From Tritrichomonas musculus (Eukaryota; Parabasalia; Tritrichomonadida; Tritrichomonadidae): a stretch of DNA of 64,000 nucleotides. Numbering within the stretch: the stretch's first letter is position 1; each line of letters begins with the position of its first letter. Under the pieces are notes generated by a model. It saw nothing but the letters and a program-made list of their open reading frames with translations. It did not search any database and was not told where the DNA came from. The DNA lies in contig JAPFFF010000101.1 of NCBI GenBank assembly GCA_039105265.1, forward strand, positions 1 through 64,000. Direction: 5' to 3'. The position numbers and the translations under genes were made by a program. This document shows positions 8,807 to 18,202 of the stretch, in pieces.

Positions 8807-11410
8807 ATGTCTACTAGGCGAGCTGACGGAACAGATTTCAAAAAAATGATAAGAGAACAAATAAAAGATATGAATTACCGTAGAATGTTGCTATATATGT
8901 ATGAACAAGCAAATATTGACCAAGACATTATTTGGAATATCATTGAATGTCTTGATAACCCAAAAAAATATCGAAGTGATATAATCAATAGACTTGAAGA
9001 ACTGAAAAATTCCTTTATGATAGCCAAACAAAGTACACCAAAACAAAAAGAAAAATTAACAAATATGTTGATTGATAGTACAAAGGACTTTAATAAACTA
9101 GATGATAAGATTAAGAAACCAACTGTAACTATTCCTTTACCAGCGTCTTTACCAAAGCCAGAAAGCTATTTGGAAGAAGAGGAGGAACCAGAAGCAGATC
9201 AACATTATTATAGAAACAGATATAATGATGATTTGAACACACTTACTGAGATAATTGAACTAAAAAAAGATGTATCAGATTCACTTCTTTTATACTACAG
9301 AATTGCTGATGACCCTGAAAAATACCCTATCTTCAACAAAAAAGATACAAAGCAAATTAGGTCTCTTGTAGAATCTTTGACGAAGAACATTGATTCTTAT
9401 AATAGAAACTCTGACAAAATTATATCAGATGTTGAGGCTTTGATGAAATTCGAAAATCAAAGAAGGCAAACAAATATAGAAACAATGAGTAAGATTGCTA
9501 ATTCACCATGTACACCAAACATGAGTAAAGAAGAAAAAGAAAAGTTGTTACAAATATATAAAAGTTCTTGTGCTGTAGATGCTACACAGCTTCGTAAATT
9601 TGGTTTGTTGAATGACGATTTCACAGAAGAAAATCTGTATAATTATTACAATCGTGCTTGCTCGCCAAAAGACGATTCTGACACCAGAGTAAGAAAGCTT
9701 GTTCTACAGTTGCATACTGCTATTCGTGAGACAAACATTTTTGATGAAACTACAGAACCCAAAAACAAAAAGCGACTGAAACAATTATTAAAGTATATTT
9801 CTGAGAATGGAGATCGAGAAATTCTTTACAATATGAATAGCGATGACAATGAAAATGAATATTTATTCGATCATAAAACAATGTCAAGAGAAGAAGTTAC
9901 TGTTAATAGCGATGGAGAAATTGAAGATGAGGATGAAGTTAATGATCTTAATACATCTTTAGCAGCGTTCAGAGCTCCACGTAAAGAAAGAAGAACATTA
10001 GAAGATCAAGAAGTAACCTTTGCTGATAGCGCTGCTAAAAGATTCAAACCCTATGGTGAATTTACTCATGAAAACACTTATATGCCCGACAAGGACTTTA
10101 CAGAAGATTTGTTGAAGAAACCTACAAGAACTGTTGGTAAAAGAAAAAATAGAGATGCTAAAGATATACCTGATAAACTTAAAAAGTCTTTCAAAATAGC
10201 CAAATTGTCAGGTGAAGGAGATGTTTCCTTTTACAATCAGCAATTGTTAGAAATCATCATCAACGGTAATTTCCGTATCAAGTACATACCGAATGCAGCC
10301 ACACGAGATTTAGCACAAGAATATGCTTATAATCATGTTGACGATTCTGTACAACCTCGCTACAGGCTTCTTCCACCAAACACAAAAGATCCTAACGGTG
10401 TTGCCATTACAGATTTGAACGGAGACCTAGTTGATGATATTGTTCTTGTAGATAAACGTGGAGTACCAAGAATCATTAATGGCTATAAGATTGTTCGTGC
10501 TAGTCCGTATAAGAAAGTATGGAAATCAAAATACAAATCACGTGAAGCTAGAAAAGAAACACCATTTAATGTTTGGCTAGCAGCACAATTTCAAAAGTCT
10601 ATTGACAATGTTGATTGGGCCAAAGGTGAATATAAACTTAAAGAAACAGAAGAAATGCAAAAGTATACAGATCATTATACAAAATTGGGCTTAGGAAAGC
10701 CAAGAATAAGCAAAAGATTGTCTCCTAGTTCGTATTGGGCATCTATTTTCTCTTATCTTTGGAAGTTCTTTTGGGAAGTAGCGTATCCAGGTTACAAATC
10801 TGTAATAAGACTTCTTAACTATTTAGGAGTTTCTAACGCTATGTACATTATTGTTGTTGATCTTGGTGTCAAACGAGAAATAGAAACAAAAGATTTTGGA
10901 AGTAAACTTCTTACATACCCTGCTTGGGCAAACTACAAACGAGATCACAAAGCAGCTTATAACGAAAGAGCAGGACCAAAAGTTGTAAAAATAGGAACAG
11001 ATTACATAGATCCTATCATAGATATCAAGACGGGTGAAATTAAAGTAGAAAATCTTGAAAAGAGTAATAAAACTCATGCTGCTTTCATTAGACTTATAGA
11101 AAGATTGTTCCTATTAGTTTTCGTAGAAATACTCATGTTAGGAGAGAAGCCTGGACAAGAAGTTATACAAGAACTTATACAAGAACAAGTTCTGTCTGCA
11201 ACACCAAAAGAACTTAAAGAGAACAAAGCTTACTATACAAAACGTTTGACAGCTATTGTGGATAAACTTTATGGTAGTGGTAGTAAATATGCAGCTTATA
11301 AAGAACAATACAAGCAACAACAACTAGAACGTAAGAATGATGTTTATCGCTATGATATCAAAACCGTAGATGCACTTACAAGTGATGAAGATGATGAGGA
11401 TGAGGCTTAA
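8807..11410 (+). CDS. Large charged protein, 867 aa, unknown (Polinton A)
   Basis: Not recognised. The first 400 residues are highly charged and helical, with likely coiled-coil stretches and an acidic cluster (YLEEEEEPEAD, near 122). Residues about 420-640 are basic and more globular. A hydrophobic, aromatic stretch at about 640-690 (SIFSYLWKFFWEVAYPG) could be membrane-active. The C-terminus is charged and ends DEDDEDEA. Size, position and the hydrophobic patch would suit an internal virion or membrane-interacting protein, but no motif proves it. Its stop overlaps that of the convergent 468-aa gene by 4 bp. Confidence 0.7.
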   Translation: MSTRRADGTDFKKMIREQIKDMNYRRMLLYMYEQANIDQDIIWNIIECLDNPKKYRSDIINRLEELKNSFMIAKQSTPKQKEKLTNMLIDSTKDFNKLDDKIKKPTVTIPLPASLPKPESYLEEEEEPEADQHYYRNRYNDDLNTLTEIIELKKDVSDSLLLYYRIADDPEKYPIFNKKDTKQIRSLVESLTKNIDSYNRNSDKIISDVEALMKFENQRRQTNIETMSKIANSPCTPNMSKEEKEKLLQIYKSSCAVDATQLRKFGLLNDDFTEENLYNYYNRACSPKDDSDTRVRKLVLQLHTAIRETNIFDETTEPKNKKRLKQLLKYISENGDREILYNMNSDDNENEYLFDHKTMSREEVTVNSDGEIEDEDEVNDLNTSLAAFRAPRKERRTLEDQEVTFADSAAKRFKPYGEFTHENTYMPDKDFTEDLLKKPTRTVGKRKNRDAKDIPDKLKKSFKIAKLSGEGDVSFYNQQLLEIIINGNFRIKYIPNAATRDLAQEYAYNHVDDSVQPRYRLLPPNTKDPNGVAITDLNGDLVDDIVLVDKRGVPRIINGYKIVRASPYKKVWKSKYKSREARKETPFNVWLAAQFQKSIDNVDWAKGEYKLKETEEMQKYTDHYTKLGLGKPRISKRLSPSSYWASIFSYLWKFFWEVAYPGYKSVIRLLNYLGVSNAMYIIVVDLGVKREIETKDFGSKLLTYPAWANYKRDHKAAYNERAGPKVVKIGTDYIDPIIDIKTGEIKVENLEKSNKTHAAFIRLIERLFLLVFVEILMLGEKPGQEVIQELIQEQVLSATPKELKENKAYYTKRLTAIVDKLYGSGSKYAAYKEQYKQQQLERKNDVYRYDIKTVDALTSDEDDEDEA

Positions 11411-12813
11411 ATATTTAAAATAGAATCGTCAATTTCTGATGGAGATAGAACTTTTTTATTTTTGGAGTTGGCCTCGTGCCTGGTTTGTCTTCTTTTAGGT
11501 TCATCATCTTTTACAATTCTCATGGCTTGTGGCCTCGGTGGGAAAATTTGTTGTTGTTGTTGTTGTTTTGGTGGAGGTGGTTGTTGTTTTGGTGGAGGTG
11601 GTTCATCATTCATAACAAGATATCCATATTGAATTTCCATAGGCTCACTATCACTATCACTATCACTGGAATAATCATAGCGCTTTTCATTATGCGCTCG
11701 TCTTATTCTATCTCTGACAAGCTTTGTAGATTTTGGTATAATTTCTTTTCTCTTTGCCCCAGCTTCGCGAAGGCTCGGCCGGAGCGTGGCTGTCTTCTTC
11801 GGTACTGGTGGTTTCGGAGGTTTTGGTACTTCTTGAGTTGAACGTGCTTGATTGGCCTTCGTCAAAGCTCGGCCAGAGTACTGTAACGCTGGTCTCTGTT
11901 GATAAGGATGATTGTCAAATGTTAATGATTCATTAGGATCAATATCAAGTTCTGTTTTTTCTGTTGGAAAGTCATGTAAATTTGTATTCACATTAGCATT
12001 CTGCCTCTTATATATTATAGCTTTGTACCTACCTTCTCCAACAAGATCAAAAGGTTTGTTGTATATTATTTTTCCTGTTTGAATATCAAGCTTCGGTGCT
12101 TCATTGATTCTTCTTATTTCTTCTTGTCTCTTTTTATGATATTCAGCTTCTTTTTTCTTTTTCCTTTGTTCAGCCTTTTTCATTTGTTTTTCTTGTTCTT
12201 CTTTCTCTAATCTTCGTTTTTCTTTAAGTTCTGCTCTTTCTTGAGGAGATAAACAAGGAAAGGTAGGAGGTTCTTGTGTACGGGCTCTATTATCCTGGTA
12301 ACAGCAAAAATTATACCAGTGTCGTTGAGAATAATTTTCTGGTTTGATTTCTGGGTGAATTTGATCAACTTTTTGTGAAAGTTGGCTTACATACTTTTCT
12401 TTAATATCATCGTCACAATCAGGATCAAGTTTGAAAGGATATATGAACTCACTTGATTCTGTTAATTTGCTTACAACTTTTATTTCTGCGAACTTTGGTT
12501 TGAAGGCTTCAAGATCAAAAGCATACAATATTCTTGCTTTACTATAATCTATATCTCTATCCTTCATTAGAACAACAACCTCTCTTCCACAAATAAAACG
12601 TATGACAAGTATTATAGTTGGAAAATAGTCTTTTTCAAGTTTGATATAATAGCACGGATAGCTATCTATTACAGCTTGTCCTTTGCTCAAACACATTTTT
12701 GGCAATTCATATTTCATTGGAAAGGCATATATTACATATCCTTTGGTGCTTACAGCAAGAGTTGAATAGTTAACATCATCGCATGCAATTTCTTTTCCAG
12801 GTCTGACAGTCAT
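11407..12813 (-). CDS. Pro/Gln-rich coiled-coil protein, 468 aa, unknown (Polinton A)
   Basis: Four regions are visible. A globular N-terminal domain spans about residues 1-190. A Lys/Glu-rich coiled coil follows at about 195-240. A basic middle with proline runs (PKPPKPPVPKK) comes next. The low-complexity tail has a Ser/Asp repeat (SDSDSDSE, about 380) and PPPPKQQPPPPKQQQQQQ (about 405). The family is not recognised. It is last in a minus-strand run after capsid, integrase and the 81-aa gene, so a structural or assembly role is plausible by context. It contains small GC-rich patches (around 11755-11880) unlike the surrounding AT-rich DNA. Confidence 0.7.
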   Translation of the reverse strand: MTVRPGKEIACDDVNYSTLAVSTKGYVIYAFPMKYELPKMCLSKGQAVIDSYPCYYIKLEKDYFPTIILVIRFICGREVVVLMKDRDIDYSKARILYAFDLEAFKPKFAEIKVVSKLTESSEFIYPFKLDPDCDDDIKEKYVSQLSQKVDQIHPEIKPENYSQRHWYNFCCYQDNRARTQEPPTFPCLSPQERAELKEKRRLEKEEQEKQMKKAEQRKKKKEAEYHKKRQEEIRRINEAPKLDIQTGKIIYNKPFDLVGEGRYKAIIYKRQNANVNTNLHDFPTEKTELDIDPNESLTFDNHPYQQRPALQYSGRALTKANQARSTQEVPKPPKPPVPKKTATLRPSLREAGAKRKEIIPKSTKLVRDRIRRAHNEKRYDYSSDSDSDSEPMEIQYGYLVMNDEPPPPKQQPPPPKQQQQQQIFPPRPQAMRIVKDDEPKRRQTRHEANSKNKKVLSPSEIDDSILNI

Positions 12814-12900
12814 TTATTAATAAATAAGAAGACAACTAAGTATGAATGCAGAAGGTTCAATAACATTTCCGTAAAGGTCAGTGAACCAGATTTTATAGTT

Positions 12901-13146
12901 TCATTCATGTCCAAGAAACAAATACTTTCTATATTTGGTTTGTCTTCTATTGGCTAGCATTATAAATTGATCGCAGTAACCATATTGCTGAACGATATCA
13001 CTGTGCACCATCAAATCGCCAACAAGCGTATCTTTCACTATTGCACCTACATACTGAACGACAATATATCTTTTGTTCCTACTACTCACAAATTCTAGAG
13101 GAAGCTGAAATTCTTTATCTTGCGTATGGAAGTATAGTTTAGTCAT
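12901..13146 (-). CDS. Small protein, 81 aa, unknown (Polinton A)
   Basis: Compact beta-rich looking protein (LYFHTQDKEFQLPLEFV, then KRYIVVQYVGAIVKD) ending in a basic tail. Its ATG lies three bases beyond the stop of the integrase gene on the same strand, so the two are probably co-expressed. No family is recognised. There is no signal peptide or membrane helix. Confidence 0.6.
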   Translation of the reverse strand: MTKLYFHTQDKEFQLPLEFVSSRNKRYIVVQYVGAIVKDTLVGDLMVHSDIVQQYGYCDQFIMLANRRQTKYRKYLFLGHE

Positions 13147-13149
13147 TTA

Positions 13150-14262
13150 TTACATACCAAAGTACAGTTTATAATCTTTATTTAGTTCATCATAGCTATT
13201 TGCAATTTTCTTTGTGTACGCAATAGGTACTTGTATCAGATTCCTATTTTGAAGTTTACATATAACATTACCATTAGAGTACGCTAAGAATTCAGCTATC
13301 TCATTAAACACTCTTCGTCGTTTATCAAATTTCTTTTTAGTCTTACCATAATCAACATGAACAAGAATTATATTTCCTTTCTTGTATGTTAATAGACCTT
13401 TATGTTGTTGTTTTTTGTGTATACTTTGTAATTTGCTTCTCATCATTCTTATATATTTCCATTCAAGGTCAATATCGTTTTGCATTTGAGCAGGAGTATA
13501 ATAAATATATTTACTATCACTTTCATAATTATAGTTTCTTACTCGTAGTGAATTATGAGGAGTATTATTGTAATAATTGACCATCTGTTGCATATAATTA
13601 TTGTTTGCTATTTTTGTGTCGTTTGTACCAAAAGCATTACGTAAAGTTCTTATAACTGAATCAACTGTTTTATGGGCTAGTGCATATGGAGAAGAGTTTA
13701 CTACAAATTTGATTCTGTATACTGACCATGATTTAATAGTATTTACATCAATCTCATCATTGTATTCTGACAATATTGTTTTTAGTACTTTGGTGTTATG
13801 TTTATTAATTATTTCATTTAATATTTTTTCTTTACCTCGCAAACTGCTTTTATACACGATATTGTGAATTGCTGGAACAAATACAATTCCATCATCGTTG
13901 GTACGAAGTACAATTATATCATTTTGTACTGCTTGCAATCCTTTTTCACCATCACATTTAATAGTAAAGATATCAACATCATAATTAACTATAATATCTG
14001 TTATCTTTATTGATAATACTCTTGTTTCTTTACTCTCTATTGGCTCAACTATTAAGAATCTAGTATTAACGTTTATCAAAACAAGATAGATAGTGTTCTT
14101 CACAAACATTAGATCAGCTTCCCAACAACCAGGTTCGTTACTGAAATTTGGCTTCATATATTGTTTACAAGCTTTTAGTTTATAGTCTGGTACATAAGGC
14201 TCCCTAGGAACGTTCTTGAATTCAAAAAACTTGTACTTACTACTAAATGGGTAAGCAAGCAT
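13150..14262 (-). CDS. Retroviral-type integrase, 370 aa (Polinton A)
   Basis: DDE/RNase H-fold integrase that inserts the element and makes the 5-6 bp target duplication. The first catalytic-type Asp lies in GCWEADLMFV (about residue 50), within the beta strands that continue YLVLINVNTRFL. The second lies in IKCDGEKGL (about 104). A helical region with further acidic residues follows, then a basic C-terminal part with an SH3/chromodomain-like beta pattern (YKKGNIILVHVDYGKTKKKF). The length is typical for Polinton integrases. It lies between the capsid candidate and the 81-aa gene on the same strand. Similarity to the integrase of Polinton B is in pattern only, so the two lineages are distant. 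Confidence 0.85.
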   Translation of the reverse strand: MLAYPFSSKYKFFEFKNVPREPYVPDYKLKACKQYMKPNFSNEPGCWEADLMFVKNTIYLVLINVNTRFLIVEPIESKETRVLSIKITDIIVNYDVDIFTIKCDGEKGLQAVQNDIIVLRTNDDGIVFVPAIHNIVYKSSLRGKEKILNEIINKHNTKVLKTILSEYNDEIDVNTIKSWSVYRIKFVVNSSPYALAHKTVDSVIRTLRNAFGTNDTKIANNNYMQQMVNYYNNTPHNSLRVRNYNYESDSKYIYYTPAQMQNDIDLEWKYIRMMRSKLQSIHKKQQHKGLLTYKKGNIILVHVDYGKTKKKFDKRRRVFNEIAEFLAYSNGNVICKLQNRNLIQVPIAYTKKIANSYDELNKDYKLYFGM

Positions 14263-14321
14263 TTATGATGAAAGCAATAGTTAAATTAGGTTGACGGGAA
14301 CAAAAAAAGAAAGAAGATTAC

Positions 14322-16334
14322 TTACTCTACTTGACTACCTTCAGGACTTTGATCATCAACATAAACAAGTCCATCGAGATTCATTAAGAAGTAAGTATCT
14401 CTTGTCAACCATAATTGTGTTGGACATGGATGGACTACGTTCCCTGAAGGTTCGATAACATTATAATAAGTGTCATTTGCACCAGAATAGATGGGTTGTC
14501 CTTGTACTTGAATCTGTACGTTGCCAAAACCTCCGTCAATTCCGTCGAAGCAATAACCTGCAGAAGATCTTTCAGCTTGAATATTGAAGACAAAACTACT
14601 GGCATCACTAAGAGTATTATTGTAGCGAACACCATTAGCATCATTCTTAGGCATTGTCATACTGTCTTCGAACTCCTTTGTGCATTGAAGAGTAATTGCA
14701 TCAAGGTCTCCTGCAGTAAGTTGATTTTCAAAGAACCTTGCTCCAATTGTAGAAACATTTTCATCAGGAAAATTCTTACCACCAATATTTAGATAGCAAT
14801 TTGAATAAACAGGATTCTCAAAAACTGTAAGATCATTATGATGTTTAGGAAACATGATAGAAAGTGTAGTATCATTTATAAGAGGAATATTGAGAGTAGA
14901 CTTGATACCATTTGCTGCTGGTGCTATTGGAAATGAATGATAATCTACTTTCTGTGATGGAATTATAACACCCTTTGACAATATTTCTTCTATACCATGC
15001 CTTGTAGCTTCACAAACTCCAAAACCTTGCATATTGGACTTGCATAACGTAATTGTCATTCTGTTTACAGTGAGGGTAGCAGGCTGTGAGGAATAAGTTT
15101 CTTTCAGTACTTGAGCTTTAGCTTCGTGCAAAGCTTGTAATGTTTGATGAGCACTAACAACAGGGGTCTTTACAATTTGCCAAGCATAATATCTTCCATT
15201 TTTGTCAGCATGATTTAATGGTGGTAGTGTTACAGCAGGATTGTGAACACAAATTTCTTCATCACTAGCAGAAGGTTGAAGACCAAACTCAGCAAATTCC
15301 TCTGTAGTATAGCTGAAATAGAATTCCAAATCTGTAAGAATGTCAGTGTAACCAGTACTTCCATCATCATTATCCCATTGCTCTCCTATTCTATATTGAA
15401 TCTTATACTTGACAGGAGTAGGGGTAGGATCAGGATCAGGAGAAGGTGAAGGATCAGGGTCTGGAGTAGGTTCTTTGCCAGGACCAGGAATCACTGCTTC
15501 ATTTCCAATTTGTGTAAATTGATGTTTGAGATGCCCGTGAACCGTAATTTGTTTAAGTTTATCAAGTTCCTCTGTGCTCACACTTTCATTATCTTCGAGG
15601 AAAGCTTTTGTTTCTGCAACAGTGTAAGGATCTATAGCTGCCCAAACCAAACCTGCTGGAGTTACTTGGAATCTTATAGAGAGATCACCAATGATACCAT
15701 TAGGGAAGAGATCAAATGCCTGCAGTGCAAGAAGATCATCAAAAGGAACATTAAGATCGAAATCAACAGAAGTTTTACCATTTTCTTTGAAGTTGTTGAG
15801 ATTGACATATGTTCCTGCTACTGTTTGTGAGTATGAAGCTACATTTTCCCAGAGACTGTGAACAAATCTTCTTCGCTTCTTTTCTGTTTCTGGTTTCACA
15901 GCAGAATAGAGGAAACCTTCTCGTACGCATTCATTTTGTTGATATCCAACATTGACATTATTATGAAGAATTTCCAATCTATCGAACAATTGGTTAGAAG
16001 ATTTGAGTCCAACAAAGAGCTTATAGAAATTGTTTGGATCATCAATCTGTTGGAGTTTGCTGAGATCAGTATTGAGCTGTAAATCAAGTTTGACATGGAA
16101 GGTAAGGAATCCTTTATCAACATCACTAATGAAATGATCAGGGTGTGTAAGAGAAATTTGACTGTATTGACCTTGATGAAATGGGGCCGGCTGGTCATGA
16201 CAGTCAACAGTTCTGAATGAGAATGAGCGTGTACCATCATTTTTATTTATCATTGATCTCATCTGATTGAAAGTATCAAGTACATTACCTGCTTCTATTT
16301 TGTAATTATGTGCTCTTTCGTTGCGATATAACAT
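14322..16334 (-). CDS. Major capsid protein candidate, 670 aa (Polinton A)
   Basis: Putative double-jelly-roll major capsid protein. Supporting features are its length, the all-beta composition, the early segments FLTFHVKLDLQLN and NQLFDRLEILHNN, and FPNGIIGDLSIRFQVTPAG in the first half, which resemble jelly-roll strands of Polinton capsids. A second beta-rich half ends in a Gly/Asn-rich region. A Pro/Asp/Ser/Thr repeat (PTPDPDPSPSPDPDPTPTP, about residues 285-305) sits where the two rolls would join and could be an exposed loop. It is divergent from the 73-aa amphipathic protein gene with a 43-bp gap, as expected for capsid and minor virion genes. The family call rests on pattern and context. 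Confidence 0.75.
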   Translation of the reverse strand: MLYRNERAHNYKIEAGNVLDTFNQMRSMINKNDGTRSFSFRTVDCHDQPAPFHQGQYSQISLTHPDHFISDVDKGFLTFHVKLDLQLNTDLSKLQQIDDPNNFYKLFVGLKSSNQLFDRLEILHNNVNVGYQQNECVREGFLYSAVKPETEKKRRRFVHSLWENVASYSQTVAGTYVNLNNFKENGKTSVDFDLNVPFDDLLALQAFDLFPNGIIGDLSIRFQVTPAGLVWAAIDPYTVAETKAFLEDNESVSTEELDKLKQITVHGHLKHQFTQIGNEAVIPGPGKEPTPDPDPSPSPDPDPTPTPVKYKIQYRIGEQWDNDDGSTGYTDILTDLEFYFSYTTEEFAEFGLQPSASDEEICVHNPAVTLPPLNHADKNGRYYAWQIVKTPVVSAHQTLQALHEAKAQVLKETYSSQPATLTVNRMTITLCKSNMQGFGVCEATRHGIEEILSKGVIIPSQKVDYHSFPIAPAANGIKSTLNIPLINDTTLSIMFPKHHNDLTVFENPVYSNCYLNIGGKNFPDENVSTIGARFFENQLTAGDLDAITLQCTKEFEDSMTMPKNDANGVRYNNTLSDASSFVFNIQAERSSAGYCFDGIDGGFGNVQIQVQGQPIYSGANDTYYNVIEPSGNVVHPCPTQLWLTRDTYFLMNLDGLVYVDDQSPEGSQVE

Positions 16335-16377
16335 TTAACAGTTAATAAAACAAATTATTTACTGAAGAAGAAAACAC

Positions 16378-16599
16378 ATGGCAGCAGGAATTTGGAAGAA
16401 ACTGAAAAATGCAGTGAAGAGTGTTGGTGGAAAAATAAAAGGTTTAGCAGTAAAGGCTATAAAAGCTCTTCCTAAAGTAAAGGAGATTTTTGACAAAGTT
16501 AAGCCCGCTTTAGAGTATATACCAGGAGTGAATGGATTTGTAAATACCATTGACAAAGGGCTTAATATCGGTAAGTCAATCATAGATGAAGTAAAATAA
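16378..16599 (+). CDS. Small amphipathic virion-type protein, 73 aa (Polinton A)
   Basis: Short, very basic, Gly/Lys/Val-rich peptide beginning MAAGIWKKLKNAVKSVGGK, predicted to be amphipathic helix. It resembles the membrane-active or core peptides encoded beside capsid genes in adenoviruses and Polintons. The longer protein at 52803-53306 in Polinton B has the same Trp/Lys/Gly/Val texture (FFNRAWNSVKSGVGKVGKF) and also lies near the capsid gene. The function is inferred from this shared composition and position. Confidence 0.65.
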   Translation: MAAGIWKKLKNAVKSVGGKIKGLAVKAIKALPKVKEIFDKVKPALEYIPGVNGFVNTIDKGLNIGKSIIDEVK

Positions 16600-16635
16600 A
16601 GGCTTATAACTATTTTTGGTGAGGATTAAAAGGCA

Positions 16636-17016
16636 ATGAAAGTAATTAATGAAGTACAAGAAGAAACAAAATCTTTTAAATCTATTATTGAGTTCGATGC
16701 TTACTATCGTGATCACAAAGAAGAAATGGAGAAACAAACTACACAACTCTTGAATAAGCTTTACAAGATTGAAGTACCTGATGGAAGTGTCTATAGAATC
16801 ACTAAGAAAAATTGTAACAAAGTTGATGGTAAAATTAAAGGTGGTGAAGTGTGTTTGAAGAAAGTAACTGTTCAGAAAGACGATGAACAACCTTTATGGG
16901 AAATCGCTATCGAGTCTGTCAAAGCTGATATTGCAAGTATGAAAGCAAAGATAGAGGAAATAAAGAATGCTGTAAATGCTGTTGTTAAAGTAATTAATGA
17001 ACTACAAAAATATTGA
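16636..17016 (+). CDS. Small coiled-coil protein, 126 aa, unknown (Polinton A)
   Basis: Helical protein with an acidic first third, a Lys-rich middle (RITKKNCNKVDGKIKGGEV) and a C-terminal coiled coil (IASMKAKIEEIKNAVNAVV). It lies 36 bp after the 73-aa gene on the same strand and ends just before the box array at 17031. The family is not recognised. A virion fibre or scaffold role is possible but unsupported. Confidence 0.6.
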   Translation: MKVINEVQEETKSFKSIIEFDAYYRDHKEEMEKQTTQLLNKLYKIEVPDGSVYRITKKNCNKVDGKIKGGEVCLKKVTVQKDDEQPLWEIAIESVKADIASMKAKIEEIKNAVNAVVKVINELQKY

Positions 17017-17030
17017 TGAGGTTTTTTAGG

Positions 17031-17075
17031 CCAAAAGTGATGGAGTGACTTCTCACTGCATTTATGTCACTTCTC
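17031..17075. promoter_or_regulatory. GTGA/TCAC box array, left arm of gene cassette (Polinton A)
   Basis: Contains the ordered boxes AAAGTGA, AGTGA, CTCACT and GTCACTT. The arm is an imperfect inverted copy of 18118-18160 on the other side of the 334-aa gene. It reaches the stop codon of that gene. A matching arrangement flanks the orthologous gene in Polinton B. Confidence 0.7.
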
Positions 17076-18078
17076 ATATTCTGTTAACATAATAAGCTCT
17101 ACTAACGTTTGTTACTTTCCATCTACCAGTTTGTTCAATCTTCTCTGTTAATTGAGCAAAGGTAAGTTTTTGACCGAATTCCTTACTGTATCTTTGTTGG
17201 ACATCCTTCAATAAGAACCTATCGATGTTTGGAAAATTGTTTTGCATAAACTTGGCCATATCATAATCAGTTTCGTCAAATTGTCTGTCTAGTTCCTCTT
17301 GCTCTGATCGCATTCTTTCAACTTCACGAAGTGTATAGTCATAGAGTTTTTGTTTTGCTTCGCAGCGTGCACAACGTTTATTGGAGTGAGAATTGATGGT
17401 ATATATTCTGGTATTCAGCTTGTTTATACAGAGTCGCATCTTCATCAATGTACTGTAATCAACATGCAATTCATTAATCTCACTGCGCTGTGCATTGTGG
17501 CTTTCATTGTCGTACCAATAATAAACGAACACATCATAGATACAATTGACATATCGTTCTATAAATTGCTTATATTCTTCAAACGTCTCGCTTTCTAAGA
17601 GATCACTAGTATTCATTACCACTTTATCGCATTTTTCATCAACAGTAGTATGATCGCAATAATAGCCAATGAATTGTACATTCAACTTTCTTAGGAACTT
17701 CTTGATCTCTGCACTATCGGTTTGTCTAACAGGTATCTCGTCAAACGTTGATTCAATAGGTTTTGTTTGGGAGATTGCATCTAATTTTGGTAAGCTCGAT
17801 ATCATTGTAAAGACATCTTTAATATATTTGTTGTTGTGCTCTTGTTTAACATCATAGAAGGATGGATCGTAGTGATCAGTTAGCAAGTCATGCATGATTC
17901 TTCTCTTCGTACTTAATTCCTTTTCACAACTAACTTTCACAAGAGGCTCAATTGGTGCTCCATATATATCATAATGCATTTCTACAACATCATTTACTTC
18001 CTTTATTGGTTTTGGTAAAAGGTTAACAAGGTATTCAGCTATATGAAGTTCTGTTTGATTGGTTGTTGGTGTAATCAT
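17074..18078 (-). CDS. Conserved box-flanked protein with predicted DNA-binding C-terminus, 334 aa (Polinton A)
   Basis: Strongly conserved with the protein at 46861-47904 in Polinton B; long blocks are nearly the same, for example EHNNKYIKDVFTMISSLPK and NVQFIGYYCDH. It has Cys pairs in YYCDHTTVDEKCDK (near 140) and in CARCEAKQ (near 240), a charged coiled coil (about 250-275), and a C-terminal segment (KDVQQRYSKEFGQKLTFAQL, about 295-330) that reads like a winged-helix DNA-binding domain. Inverted GTGA/TCAC box arrays lie on both sides. I know no family name for it. A DNA-binding regulator, replication factor or mobility protein acting on those boxes fits best, as inference. Confidence 0.8.
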   Translation of the reverse strand: MITPTTNQTELHIAEYLVNLLPKPIKEVNDVVEMHYDIYGAPIEPLVKVSCEKELSTKRRIMHDLLTDHYDPSFYDVKQEHNNKYIKDVFTMISSLPKLDAISQTKPIESTFDEIPVRQTDSAEIKKFLRKLNVQFIGYYCDHTTVDEKCDKVVMNTSDLLESETFEEYKQFIERYVNCIYDVFVYYWYDNESHNAQRSEINELHVDYSTLMKMRLCINKLNTRIYTINSHSNKRCARCEAKQKLYDYTLREVERMRSEQEELDRQFDETDYDMAKFMQNNFPNIDRFLLKDVQQRYSKEFGQKLTFAQLTEKIEQTGRWKVTNVSRAYYVNRI

Positions 18079-18117
18079 ATTTATGTAAATATTTAATAAA
18101 AAATAAAATAAAAATAG

Positions 18118-18160
18118 AAAGTGACATTTTCATAGTGAGAAATCACTTGTTCACTTTTGG
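18118..18160. promoter_or_regulatory. GTGA/TCAC box array, right arm and upstream region of gene cassette (Polinton A)
   Basis: Reads as boxes AAGTGAC, AGTGAG-AAA-TCAC-TTG-TTCAC, then TTTTGG, immediately upstream of the start region of the 334-aa gene. The arrangement GTGA-N4-TCAC-N3-TTCAC is the same as in Polinton B at 48015-48037, although the bases around it differ. Its position suits autoregulation by the encoded protein. Confidence 0.7.
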
Positions 18161-18202
18161 TGTTATTTTCAGAAATTAGACACAAAAATATAAGTAAGGT
18201 TT

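Noticed and set aside
10823-11323. Hydrophobic minus-strand frames inside the 867-aa gene
   Set aside because: They are antisense shadows of the plus-strand coding sequence.
12901-14262. Adenovirus-type cysteine protease expected in Polintons
   Set aside because: I looked through all reading frames of A and B for a convincing His...Asp/Glu...Cys protease pattern and could not support one, so none is annotated.
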